From contig JAMWET010007208.1 of assembly GCA_024036415.1 (NCBI GenBank), positions 484,501-548,500 of the forward strand: a DNA stretch of 64,000 nucleotides. The letters are read 5' to 3'. Within the stretch, counting starts at the first letter, position 1; every line of letters starts with the position of its first letter. Below are positions 1 through 10,270 of the stretch, in pieces. The stretch is from Prochilodus magdalenae (taxonomy: Eukaryota; Chordata; Actinopteri; Characiformes; Prochilodontidae). Both the position numbers and the translations under genes were made by a program. The notes under the pieces are model-generated. The model had not been told where the DNA came from and did not search any database. It was given only the letters and a program-made list of their open reading frames with translations.

Positions 1-189
1 GGTTGTTGCCCTCCTACGGCCTCCTCCTCGTCTCCTGGAGTACTGGCCTGTCTCCCGGTAGCGCCTCCAGGCTCTGGACACTACGCTGACAGACACAGCA
101 AACCTTCTTACCACAGCCCGCATTGATGTGCCATCCTGGATTAGCTGCACTACCTGAGCCACTTGTGTGGGCTGTAGAATCCGTTTCAT
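1..189 (-). CDS. Tc1-like transposase, N-terminal part
   Basis: Reading minus from the ATG at 187-189, 63 codons are open to the window edge. The start [18 protein letters not shown] is followed by a helix-turn-helix ([14 protein letters not shown], about residues 20-35) and a basic GRPR/AT-hook-like stretch (RRRGGGRRR, about residues 52-60). This order, a paired-like DNA-binding domain followed by a basic linker, is that of Tc1 transposases, which bind the element's own TIRs before cut-and-paste transposition. The DDE domain would lie to the left of the window. No stop or frameshift is visible in this part, so the copy may be young. Start choice: first Met, directly after the TIR. Confidence 0.72.
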   Translation of the reverse strand, partial: MKRILQPTQVAQVVQLIQDGTSMRAVVRRFAVSVSVVSRAWRRYRETGQYSRRRGGGRRRATT

Positions 190-505
190 GCTACCACGAG
201 TGTGAAAGCACCACCAACATTCAAAAGTGACCAAAACATCAGCCAGAAAGCATAGGTACTGAGAAGTGGTCTCAGTAAGTGCAGTGCAGGTCCCCACCTG
301 CAGAACCACTCCTTTATTGAGTGTGTCTTGCTAATCACCAATAATTTCCACCTGTTGTCTATTCCATTTGCACAACAGCATGTGAAACTGATTGTCAATC
401 AGTGTTGCTTCCTAAGTGGACAGTTTGATTTTACAGAAGTTTGATTTACTTGGAGTTATATTGTGTTGTTTAAGTGTTCCCTTCATTGTTTTGAGCAGTG
501 AATAT
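1..505 (-). mobile_element. Tc1/mariner-like transposon, 5' end with TIR (cut by window edge)
   Basis: The first 189 bases encode the N-terminus of a Tc1-type transposase on the minus strand. Bases 190 to about 505 match, from memory of common fish repeats, the long terminal inverted repeat of the same element, ending near ttttgagcagtg. The catalytic part and the other TIR lie outside the window, so TSD and intactness cannot be judged. A more decayed relative sits at 15195-15425. Confidence 0.75.
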
Positions 506-509
506 AACA

Positions 510-2035
510 CATACATGATTTCTTTACTCACCTGATTGGGTGGAATGGGTGACATTCGTGAGTCAGACGGGAGCTTAATAATTGACTAGCATTTAGAGCG
601 CTGGTCTGTGGTTAGCCGGTAGGCGAACATTGTCACATGACCTTGTTAAGCCAATGAAATGCAGGGCATATCTTTTGACACGGACGTGAGCCAATGGCAC
701 ACACAATATTGTTTGTGAACTTTTAAAACAGTTAATACTAAAATAAGGGCACGAATAGGCATCCGTCCAGGAATTGTGACACATGAAGGACTGTGAGTTT
801 AAAACCAGGTGGTCTGGCCTACAACCGGACGTGCAGCCACCCTTGTCAGTAGTGTTTTAGATCTCCTGTTCATGAGATGGGAATTGTTGTAATGACAATT
901 CCTGTGGTCAACAAGCTCTAAATTGTTGTAATGCCAATTCCTGTGGTCAGAAACGACATGGTAGAGGTCTGATTTCACTTATGTTCTTTTTTAGACTCTG
1001 CTTTAATGTTTGAAGACATGTGGGTGATGAAAGCTACATGCTGGAGTACACAGTCTTTGCTGAACTGTTTCAAAGAGCAACGTTGTGACCCCTTGCTGGA
1101 ATCTGAATCTCGTGTGAAGAGAGCTTGCAAATAACAGTGGCTGAATGTGTGTCGGGTGAGCAATGGTCACCTTCCCAGAAAAGCTGAAGCTTAGCAGCTG
1201 TTCTGGTGGTTGAACATGAGGGGATGTGTCCCAGAAATCCTGCTGGCCATAGGAATACTGTATGAGCATAGTGTCTGTGTGTGTGTTGTCTTTTGTCTGT
1301 GACCCTGCACAATTTTCCAGACATGTTATTAAGGCCTGTGCCAGTCTTGGTCCAGTAAACAGTAGCAGACAGTATTTAATGCTCATGGGTGATGAAAGGA
1401 GTCTGTACTCATGCCTTATGCTGGCTGAGATTACTGCTCTCATTGCTGCACACTAAGCTCATGTTGTATAGAAAAGAAAGGACCCTCTGTGGTGATGATG
1501 TAAGAGGTGGTTTCATTAAGTGCAAATTGGTCCTTTAGTTGAGGTGGCAGTAAATTTGAAACACAGTGCCTACATTGAGCTTCTGGGCCAGGTTTTGCCT
1601 CTCATCATATGTTTTCCTACTATCATTCCTATCCAAGATACTCCAGGATGATAATTCCAATGTTCACATGTGACTGATTGGCATGATGAACATTCAAAAA
1701 GGATACACACATCTGGACTGGTCTGCCAAATCCCCAATCCTCTTTGAAATCTATGGGACATAGATGGTACATGGAACAACGAAAGCATATATTTCAGTCA
1801 CCAGTGACCAATTCTTTGTCTTGTGGGCTTATATTAAAATGTATATTTCTGAAAGAGCTTTAGACAGTAACTCAGTGATTAGACTGAAAAAAATTTTGAC
1901 TGATTGGATTCACACTGGACCTAGTGTTACAAACCAACTGGTTTCCAAGCTAACTTGTTCCTGAACACATTCACGTAATGTGCGTTCAACAGCAGCAGTT
2001 GTGTTCAACCTCGCCAGATCCATCATGCAGCTGAC
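510..2035. other. Stretch without a recognised gene
   Basis: No coding region is convincing here. A short local duplication of ttgttgtaatg(a/c)caattcctgtggtca is present at about 892-955. The open frames at 1003-1443 and 1070-1324 (minus) have no recognisable motif or codon bias. Confidence 0.5.
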
Positions 2036-3795
2036 AAATGAAACCCGTGTTGAACCCCCAAGGCCTTCGGACTGAAGATGACGAATGAGACCCTTGTCGA
2101 ACCCCCAAGGCCATCGGACTGAGGCTGACAAATGAGACCCTTGTCGAACCCCCAAGGCCATCGGACTGAGGTTGACAAATGAGACCCTTGTCGAACCCCC
2201 AAGGCCATCGGACTGAGGCTGACAAATGAGACCCTTGTTGATCCCCCAAGGCCATCGGACTGAGGCTGACAAATGAAATTTTGTCGAACCCCCCAGGCCA
2301 TCGGACTGAGGCTGATGAATTAGACCCTCGTTGAACTCCCAAGGCCATCGGACTGAGGCTGACGAATGAGACCCTTGTCGAACCCCCAAGGCCATCGGAC
2401 TGAGGCTGAAGCATGAGGACCCTGAACCCCCAAAGCCATCGGACTGACGAATGAGACCTTTGTCGAACCCCCAAGGCCATCGGACTAAGGCTGACGAATG
2501 AAACCCTTGTCAAACCCCCAAGGCCATTGGACTGAGGCTGAAATGAAATTTTGTGTCGAACCCTTGTCTGAACCCCCAAGACCATCGTTGAACTCTCAAG
2601 GCTGAGGCAGAGGCTGACGAATGAGACCCTTGTCGAAACCCCCAAGGCCATCAGACTGAGGGACATCCTTTGTCGGCTGATCGGACTGAGGCTGATGATG
2701 ACCCTTGTTGATCCCCCAAGGCCATCGGACTGAGGCTGACAAATGAAATTTTGTCGAACCCCCAAGGCCATCGGACTGAGGCTGATGAATGAGACCCTCG
2801 TTGAACTCTCAAGGCCATCGGACAGAGGCTGACGAATGAGACCCTTGTCGAACCCCCAAGGCCATCGGACTGAGGCTGAAGTATGAATCCTTTGTCGAAC
2901 CCCCAAGGCCATCGGACTGAGGCTGACGAATGAAACCCTTGTCGAACCCCCAAGGCCATCGGACTGAGGCTGACGAATGAGACCCTTGTCGAACCCCCAA
3001 GGCCATCGGACTGAGGCTGACGAATGAGACCCTTGTCGGACAGACGAATGAGACCCTTGCCGAACTCCCAAGGCATCAGACATGACGACTGTTGACCCCC
3101 AAGGCCATCGGACTGAGGCTGACGAATAAAACCAATGTTGATCCCCCAAGGCCATCGGACTGAGGCTGACAAATGAAATTTTGTCGAACCCCCAAGGCCA
3201 TCGGACTGAGGCTGATGAATGAGACCCTTGTCGAACCATCCAGAGGCTGACGAATGAGACAGGCCATCGAATGAGACCTTCTTGTCGCAACCCCCAAGGC
3301 CATCGGACTGAGGCTGACGAATGAGACCCTTGTCGAACCCCCAAGGCCATCGGACTGAGGCTGACGAATGAGACCCTTGTCGAACCCCCAAGGCCATCGG
3401 ACAGAGGCTGACGAATGAGACCCTTGTCGAACCCCCAAGGCCATCGGACAGAGGCTGACGAATGAGACCCTTGTCGAACCCCCAAGGCCATCGGACTGAG
3501 GCTGACGAATGAAACCCTTGTCGAACCCCCAAGGCCATTACATAAAATAAGATGACGAATGAAACCTCTATTGCCCCAAGGCCACTGCAGGCTAAGAAAC
3601 AACCTGGTCGAACTGCCAGACAAGGCTGACGAATGGGTTATCGAACTCCCAAGGCCATTGACTGGGTTGAGGGAATGAAACCCTTGTCGAACCCCCATGG
3701 CCATCGGTATGTTTTGAGAATGAAACAGAACCCCCAAGGCCATCGGACTGAGGCTGACAAATGAAACCCTTGTCGAACCCCCAAGGCCATTACAT
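2036..3795. repeat. 47-bp minisatellite, about 37 units
   Basis: The unit contains gacgaatgagacccttgtcg followed by aacccccaaggccatcggac and tgaggct, 47 bp in all; for example successive units start at 2081 and 2128. Many units are near identical from 2060 to 2400 and 2880 to 3530; others carry internal deletions (around 2420-2720, 3040-3290). Because 47 is not a multiple of three, a minus-strand reading cycles through all three frames of the unit every 141 bp. None of those frames has a stop, giving an uninterrupted 585-codon frame at 1986-3743. Best read as a non-coding VNTR. Confidence 0.93.
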
Positions 3796-3889
3796 AAAAT
3801 AAAATGTTCACTCTATTGCCAGAAGATGCACTGCAGTAAGAACAACTGGTCACTGTAGACAATTCTTGTCCACTTCTGGTCCATTGCAG

Positions 3890-5740
3890 TTACACCTGGC
3901 AGGTTCAACTGTTCAAAAAATGCAGGACACACTTTGAACTACCATCCTCAAGTGAAGTACAGATATCAGTAAATTGTACCTAGGAACAGCGCTCAGGTAA
4001 ATATACACCTATACTGTCCAGTTAGTGGACAGTGGAGTGTGTTGGCTGCATGCAGTAATGGTTCTGGTACATATGTTACACAGATGTTATGGTTTTGCAA
4101 CACGGTAGCCTCAGTAGCACACCTTGCAGTATATTAATTTGCTTTTGCTAAACTTAATGGCCAAAAATTCCTTTGTGTATCTTTTTATATCTGTGCATAT
4201 CCCCTTTCAGTATGAATGAGAGCTTTGCCATAGGCTGTGGGTTGGCCTGCCACTCCCAGGCCAGTCTTTGATGAGTCACCTTAAAGAGTAAGGTGTTCAT
4301 CGGGGTTAATATACTAGGTAATCATAGGACAGGTGCTGTAGTGATTGTGTTTTTCAGTTTTTGGCATGCTCCAAAACCTCAGAAGATTGACTGAATGAAT
4401 AAATTGATGTACTGCTTGCGTTCAAATACAGAACAAAAAAAGATGAAATTGTGTTTGTGCATTTGCGTGTTGTACCTTTCTAAGACCTGTCCTGTTTTGT
4501 CTAAATGACATAGTTAAGGAACTGGATGGGTATTATGTTGCAGCTGGGCCCACGGCCAAATTGGAATTTCCACAACACCATTTGTAGACTCTTAAACTTG
4601 TTTTAAAAATACCAGGAAAGATAAAACTCAAAATAGCTTGCGGGTGTGGGCCACATCTGGCAAAGATATGGCACTGTGACCCCACTGTCAGCACTGGCAA
4701 TCTGCAGTTGGCTAAAAATGGTCCACATATTTAAATTCAATTGACCCAACTGTTAAAAAAATGCAGGACACACTTTGAACCTGGCCTACTCATGTGAAGT
4801 ACAGGTATCAGAAAAATGTACTTAAGTGCAGCATTCAGGTAAATGTCCTTCCATACTGTCCACCCCTGTTAGTGTCTGTGTATGTTGGCTATGCGAATTG
4901 GCTGTCCTGGTACATGTGTTACACAGATGTCATGGTTCTGCAACCCCGGTAGCGACAGTAGCACTCTTTCCAGTATTCTTTCTGTTCCATGTCGAACATA
5001 ATGGCCAAAAATGAGTTTTTCTATCTGTGCATAACCCTTTTCAGTGGGAGTGACAGCTTTGGCATAGGCTGCGACAGTCTTTCCAGCCCGGCCTTTGATG
5101 AGTCACCCTAAAGAGTAAGGTGTTCCCCTGGGCTACTTTATATTGGGAAACCATAAATTTGTTGCTGTAGTGATTGTGTTTTTTAGAATAAACGTTTCCA
5201 CGGTGCATCAGTTCATTTCAGTGTTTCTGGGTTTTGATGATACATGATGTGGATCAGTCACTGACTGGAAGTTAGGGCATGTGTGTTCAGTGCCCCTAGT
5301 GTGTAGGCGTTTCACTGCATGGATGGTTCAGTTGTGGAGGCGGAATTCCTTGGTGTGTAGGCACAATTGAGAAAATGGTTCAGTCTAAAGTTGATGCTTT
5401 AAAACACTCACTGCTTTTTTCTGTGTTTGCATTTCTGCACCAACTATTTTGGAATTGGGTTTGTGCAGTTGAGTTTCAACATGCATGTTGTAGATTTCTA
5501 AGATCTGTAACGTTTTTTGGCTAAATGTCTGGATTAGGCAACTGGAAGTGTGTTAGGTTGCAGCTGGCTTCACAGTTTAATTAGAATTACCAAAACAGCA
5601 CTTGTGGACTCTTAAACTTGTTTTAAAATACCAGAAAATAAACAACCCATAACTTGTGTCTGTGGGACATATCTGGCAAAGATGTGGTACTGTCAGCACT
5701 GGCGATCTGCAGTGAGCCAAAGGTGGCCCACATATTTACA
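3890..5740 (+). repeat. Diverged direct tandem duplication, about 0.85-1.0 kb per copy
   Basis: Copy A (about 3897-4738) and copy B (about 4739-5735) share the same order of landmarks: aaaaatgcaggacacacttt (3916, 4758), gttacacagatgt (4076, 4918), taatggccaaaaat, tgatgagtcacc (4270, 5097), agagtaaggtgttc, tagtgattgtgttttt, then tttctaag(a/g)cctgt and a long shared tail to ggtcc/ggccc-acatattta (4718, 5727). Indels and about 15-25% mismatches by eye suggest an old event. Parts of the same module recur at 8245-8420 and 10020-10270. Function unknown. Confidence 0.8.
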
Positions 5741-6224
5741 ACATGCATTTGGTCCACCTGTCCCAAAACAGATCTGGTCCAGTTCTGGTAGAGAGACGGC
5801 AGAGTTGGTTACTTTTTATTCCACTGGCGTTCTTGACTACCTATATCTACCAAAGGGTGCTGCATAAATCGCCAAGTAGCTTGACTGATCTGTCAGTTGG
5901 ACATGCCTGAATACATCCTTTACATTGCAGACAACGAAAACTTCTAGCTTTGACCAAGTCTGGTCAGACCTCATCTATTCCAAAGTTCTTGATTGACTGG
6001 ATCGGCTGCATCAGTGTTAGGTCAGCGAATGGGCAGCATGTTAGATGCAGATTAGAACTCAACAGAAAAGAAGATTTCAAGGAAAAGGGTTGGTGATCAC
6101 TGTTCTAGGTGATGCAGCTTGTGGTTCATTTGGTTTCTAATGGTGATTTTAAGTCAAAGTGTAAGTGAACTTTGTCATTCAGATTTTACAACAGGAGGGC
6201 AAAGCTGAAAGAGATTGCGTTTGT

Positions 6225-6606
6225 CCAGCAAATGCCCCCTCTGGTCATACAATGCCCCCTCTGGTTGCTTCATGGCATGGCATTGCTTTTCCGGCTCCCC
6301 CCTGGCTCCACCCACTCCCACACCTGATACCAATCTGTAACCCATTAGGACTTCTGTTAAGACCCCTTTTGTTTGCCCTGCCTATTTGTGAAGTCTCTGT
6401 TTTCCCCTCGTGAATCTAGCCATTTCAGTTCTTGGTCTCTGTGTTCTGTAGTGTTTGTGTTCATTCTGAGTTTTGACCTTCTTTTGTTCCTGGATGTCGT
6501 CTCTCAATTTATGGACATGTCTTTGTGAATACCCGACTGTATTTTGACCCCTGTCTCCCGGGCAAACCTGAATAAAGCCACAGTGCATTTGCATTCTGCC
6601 TCAACC
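6225..6606 (+). mobile_element. Solo LTR relic, family B
   Basis: The segment contains an aataaag polyadenylation-like signal (6571) and ends with ctgcctcaaccactacgttaca. A second copy at 49719-50152 shares a tttgc(c/t)ctgcct(a/g)tttg core before aagtctctgt, and the ctgcctcaacc end. U3-R-U5-like layout and the ..aca end suggest a Ty3/gypsy-type LTR; no internal region is attached. Confidence 0.5.
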
Positions 6607-6879
6607 ACTACGTTACAGAAATATTGCACTTGTACAGAAAAATATTGCTATGTTTCCAAGTGATAATGATATTGCACGCTGTAACATATGTAAACATAAC
6701 ACTGTAGCTGTAAACTTAAAGTGCTTAATTATAATAAACAATGAGATTATTGCACGTTATCAGCATAAAAAAAATGCAAGTTGAAATAATATATATTAAT
6801 AATACTGTGTACAGTTCTGATGTGCATGAGTTGAGTTGTTTGTGGGCCTAATGGAGGATCACATGAGTATTGACGATTT

Positions 6880-7890
6880 GACATTGTGTGTGTTCATTAT
6901 GTGTGTTTGTTTGTCCTTTATGTGTGTTCATTATGTGAGTTTGAGCAGTCTAATGGCTTGTGGAAAGAAGCTTTTGCTGTGTCTGGCAGTCCTGCACCAC
7001 ATACTGCGGTAGCGTTTGCCAGAGGGCAGCAGTCTGAACAGTCCATTAGCTGGATGGGCGGGATCTCTGACCATCTTGGTGGCTCTGCTGTGGCATTGTG
7101 ACAGATACAGATCTTGTATGGGTGATTTCTGGTCTGAGGCGGTGCAACTGCTGCACCAGACTGTGAGGCTGCTGGTCAGGATGCTCTTTATTGTTCCTCT
7201 GTAGAATGTTGTGAGGATGTGAGGGGGAAGGTTTGCTGCTGTGACCTCTTGACAGGGGAGGTGGTGTGTGTGGTCTACGTCAGATCGATGTACACCCCCA
7301 GAAACCTGGTGCTTTTCACAGACCTCACAGTGTTGCCGTGGATTGTGAGTGGAGTATGCACTGTGTGCTTCCTCCTGAAGTCAACATCATTTCTTTTGTC
7401 TTGTTGACGTTCAGTGACAGGTTGTTACTGTCGCACCAGGCAATGAGTTGGTTCACCTCTTCTCTCTAGGCTGAGTCATCGTCTTTGCTAATGAACCCCA
7501 CTACTGTGGTGTCGTCCGCATTCCTAATAATGTGGTTTGAGTTGTACTTAGCACAGCAGTCATGGGTCAACAGGGTGAACAACAAAGGGCTCAACACACA
7601 TCCCTGGCAAACTCCAGTGTTCATGGTGGTGGTTTTGGAGGTGATTCCTCCCACTCGTACTCTCTGTGGTCTGTCTGTGAGAAAGTCCAATAACCAATAG
7701 CACAGGGGGGTGGGATTGTCGATGCCTAATAGCCCATGTTTTCCATTAGGCATTGACATCCCACTGTGCAATTGGTTATTGGACTTTCTCACAAAGAAAG
7801 GCTCAAGGGTCAAAAAAATCTCAGGAGTCAAAAAAAGTTGGGACAGTGTATAAAATCCTAAAGACACAAAATTGCTTCGTAATTTTTTCA
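6880..7890 (-). mobile_element. LINE relic, reverse transcriptase part
   Basis: On the minus strand, 7466-7891 reads as the fish LINE reverse transcriptase block [14 protein letters not shown] .. [20 protein letters not shown] .. [10 protein letters not shown]. Canonical copies have PQG and FADD; here CQG and NADD show decay. Family: APE-type LINE of the jockey/CR1/L2/Rex1 group. Bases 6940-7460 look like the downstream, 3' part of the same LINE. The upstream end terminates in a foldback at 7676-7793. Not functional. Confidence 0.7.
7676..7793. repeat. 118-bp foldback (inverted repeat) at the LINE edge
   Basis: The left arm tgtgagaaagtccaataacc (from 7676) is the reverse complement of the right arm ggttattggactttctcaca (to 7793). 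The pairing continues through (aat|att)gcacag, tggga(t)tgtc and gatgcctaat to a loop around 7732-7743. Arms are about 52 nt with a few mismatches. Confidence 0.85.
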
Positions 7891-8690
7891 CCTGTATTTA
7901 CCTGGGAAATACACACTCATTCCAATTTTGATGTCTGCAATGTGCTCCAAAAACACTGGGAAAAGGCAGATGATTACTATTGTGTTGCATTTGGGAACAA
8001 ATGGATAGCACTGCCCCCTAGTGTGGGCGTGTTTCACTGTATGGATGGGTTAAATATGAAGGCTGAATTCCTCTGTGTGTAAGCTAATCTAATGTACATA
8101 CTACAGATGATGTTTCCTTAAGCCCCTGGGGTGATATCCATCCCTCAGAAACAAAGAAGTTGAAGTGATAAAACTTTAAATATCTTTTGTTTTTCCCTGT
8201 AATGGACTGGTGGCCTTTCCAGAAGCATAAGTGGCTCAGAAGATGAATGAATTAATGAATGACTGAACGTACTGTTTACATTGAAATACAGGACAACGTA
8301 GATTTATAAGTCACTGCTTTCTTTTTGTTTGCAACTGCTCCAACTTTCTTGGAATTGAGTTTGTGCATTGTTGTACATTTCTAAGACCTATCAACAGGAT
8401 TCTAACAACAGGATTAAGCCAGCATGGATGGGTGTTGTTACCTTCTGGTGGTAACAAGGGGTTAAAATGATTTACCTGGGATCTATACACTCATTTCAAT
8501 TTGAATGCATGCAAAGTGTTCCGAAAACACTGGACAGGAACATGTTTACCATTGTTTTCTCAAAACAAATGACTTAAACCAATCCAGCCAAACTTTCTGC
8601 TATTCCTCTGTTATACAAGTCTTCAGCTGTTATACAGACCGCACACTGAGATATTTCACTGATCTTAAAAAAAATAATAAAAATAGCAGA
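7890..8690 (+). repeat. Local tandem duplication (~574 bp) with SINE-tail and module fragments
   Basis: The start of the segment, tttacctggga(a)at..acactcattcca, recurs at 8472 (7898 versus 8472) with the shared continuation aaaacactgg. Between them lie a SINE-like fragment (ccctagtgtgggcgtgtttcactgtatggatgggtta, 8015-8052) and a copy of the 3.9-5.7 kb module (8245-8420: gaaatacaggacaa, ggaattgagtttgtgcatt, tttctaagacct). Confidence 0.6.
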
Positions 8691-8691
8691 T

Positions 8692-8850
8692 GTGTTCAAA
8701 AACTTGCATATGTTGCCCCAGTGTGTGTTCAGTGTGTTGATAGTGTGTTCACAATGTGCAACCTGTACATTAGTATTAACTTGTATATAGTATTAATAGT
8801 ATTAACACACTGAACACATATTGGAGCAACATATGCAGGGTTTTTAATGA
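8692..8850. repeat. Foldback / MITE-like inverted repeat
   Basis: The left arm aaaaacttgcatatgttgcc continuing into ccagtgtgtgttcagtgtgttgata is matched in reverse complement by tattaacacactgaacacat and attggagcaacatatgcaggg at the right. Arms of about 45-50 nt enclose an AT-rich middle of about 60 nt. No TSD or family was recognised. Confidence 0.7.
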
Positions 8851-8999
8851 CTTATATTTTAGGGACCCATTAATACACCCCATATTATGACAGATGTTGG
8901 CATTCAAACTTTAAGCTGGTAACAATCTGAAATGTCTTTCGTCTTCCTGAGCCCGGACAATGTAATATCCATTATATCATCAGACCACAAAAAACATTT

Positions 9000-9160
9000 C
9001 CACAGTGCACCCTAAAACACCTAACCCCCAACTGCTCCCTGTGTGCCATGGATAGGGCTGCCCACCTGCTCCGGGCACGTGTGATCACTGCGGCTAGTGT
9101 GTCTACCTGTGTGTGTGAGGGTGTTCAGTTGTGAAGGCTGAATTCCCCTGCGTGTTACGT
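9000..9160 (+). repeat. tRNA-SINE body fragment
   Basis: The stretch cacctaacccccaactgctccctgtg and the following gtgtgtgagggtgttcagtt, gaaggctgaattcccc are shared with the complete SINE at 19166-19448 (ctaacccccaactgctccctggg; gtgggtgttcaatagtg; gagactaaatttcccc). The tRNA-like head is missing. Confidence 0.6.
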
Positions 9161-9329
9161 GCCTGGGCTCAGTTCATCAGGTCCATGGTGTTGTCTGTCT
9201 CTTCCATAGATTGGCTGCAGCGTCAATCATCATTGGAAGTTTTGAGTACCTCTGAGATCTGATGTGCAATCTGGAACCATATTTCCCACATGAGAGGCGG
9301 GGCTTGAGATTTATAATCCCTGTGATTTA

Positions 9330-10000
9330 AATCAGATGGGAGGCTGGGAGTAATCTGTGTGCTTGTTGCTGTGTTGCTGGCTAGGGGCTACGCTTTAGCG
9401 AATCGAAGCGGCTTTGCTGCGTGTTGCTGGTGTTTTGTACACCTAATGTCTGTAGCCTCAGGCCAGGTCCGCTGCATTGTAGTTGGTTTCCCTCTGCCTC
9501 CTGTAGCTAACTCAACTTCGCCTAGTGTGTATGTTGGGTTAGTGAAGTTTGGTGCCCCTGTTTCAGCTTACCTTTTGAATCTGCTTAAACTCTGTTAATT
9601 CATACTGTTCTTGTCAGCTCTGGCCTGCGTCGAAATAAGGGGTTCTGGACAGGTAAGACGAGCGCTCATACATTTCCACAACACATAATAGCAGAATGTA
9701 TAGACACCTTAGGTAAGGTGCGGGTGCTAACCTCTGTATTTTCAGTGGTGTAGTTTAGGAGAGGGGAGGTGATTGTACTTGAGCTAGGTTAGTTCTTTTG
9801 ATTATTTATTTTCTTTGGCACCGCCTGTGTTTAGACCCCACCCCTTTTTTGACACGCAGTCCACTAATCTCATCTCTCTGTATAATTGCGTATTATAGTG
9901 TTTGGAGTGCATTAAAAACCAAGAGAATCTGTATATAGTCTTCTGGGTAGTCTCCTCACACTTCACACATCACACACCACACATTACAGACCCCAATTTA
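9330..10000 (+). other. Possible LTR-like segment
   Basis: The stretch 9340-9990 has an attaaa signal near 9912 and ends in repeated cacacatcacacaccacacattaca, as LTRs in this window do (..taca). No copy elsewhere in the window and no coding frame was recognised, so the call is weak. Confidence 0.2.
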
Positions 10001-10019
10001 TCCCTCTAATGTACATAGT

Positions 10020-10270
10020 ACAGATGATGACTGAATAAATGAGTGAATGTTTTGTTTACAGTTGAATACAGGACAAAGTGAATGTATAAGTCACTACTTA
10101 CTGTTCATATTCGCATTTCACTCAGTGCACCAGTTTTTTTGGAATTGGGTTGGTGCATTTGCCTGTAGGTTTTAACATGCATGTTGTACATTTCTAAGAC
10201 CTGTCCTGTTTTGTCAAAATGATTAAGCAACTGATCCTGCAGCTGCCACAACATTCTAATTGGAATTTCC
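10020..10270 (+). repeat. Fourth copy of the 3.9-5.7 kb module (fragment)
   Basis: It shares gaatacaggacaaagtgaatg, ttggaattgggttggtgcatt, aacatgcatgttgtacatttctaag, cctgtcctgttttgtcaaaatg and attggaatttcc with 4430-4570, 5400-5590 and 8280-8400. Confidence 0.75.

Noticed and set aside
1986..3743. 585-codon open frame as a protein-coding gene
   Set aside because: It lies wholly in the 47-bp minisatellite; the unit is not a multiple of three and has many indels. The frame stays open only because no frame of the unit has a stop. No start context, splice site or domain.
2036..3795. CRISPR array
   Set aside because: The repeats are contiguous, without unique spacers, and the rest of the window is eukaryotic.
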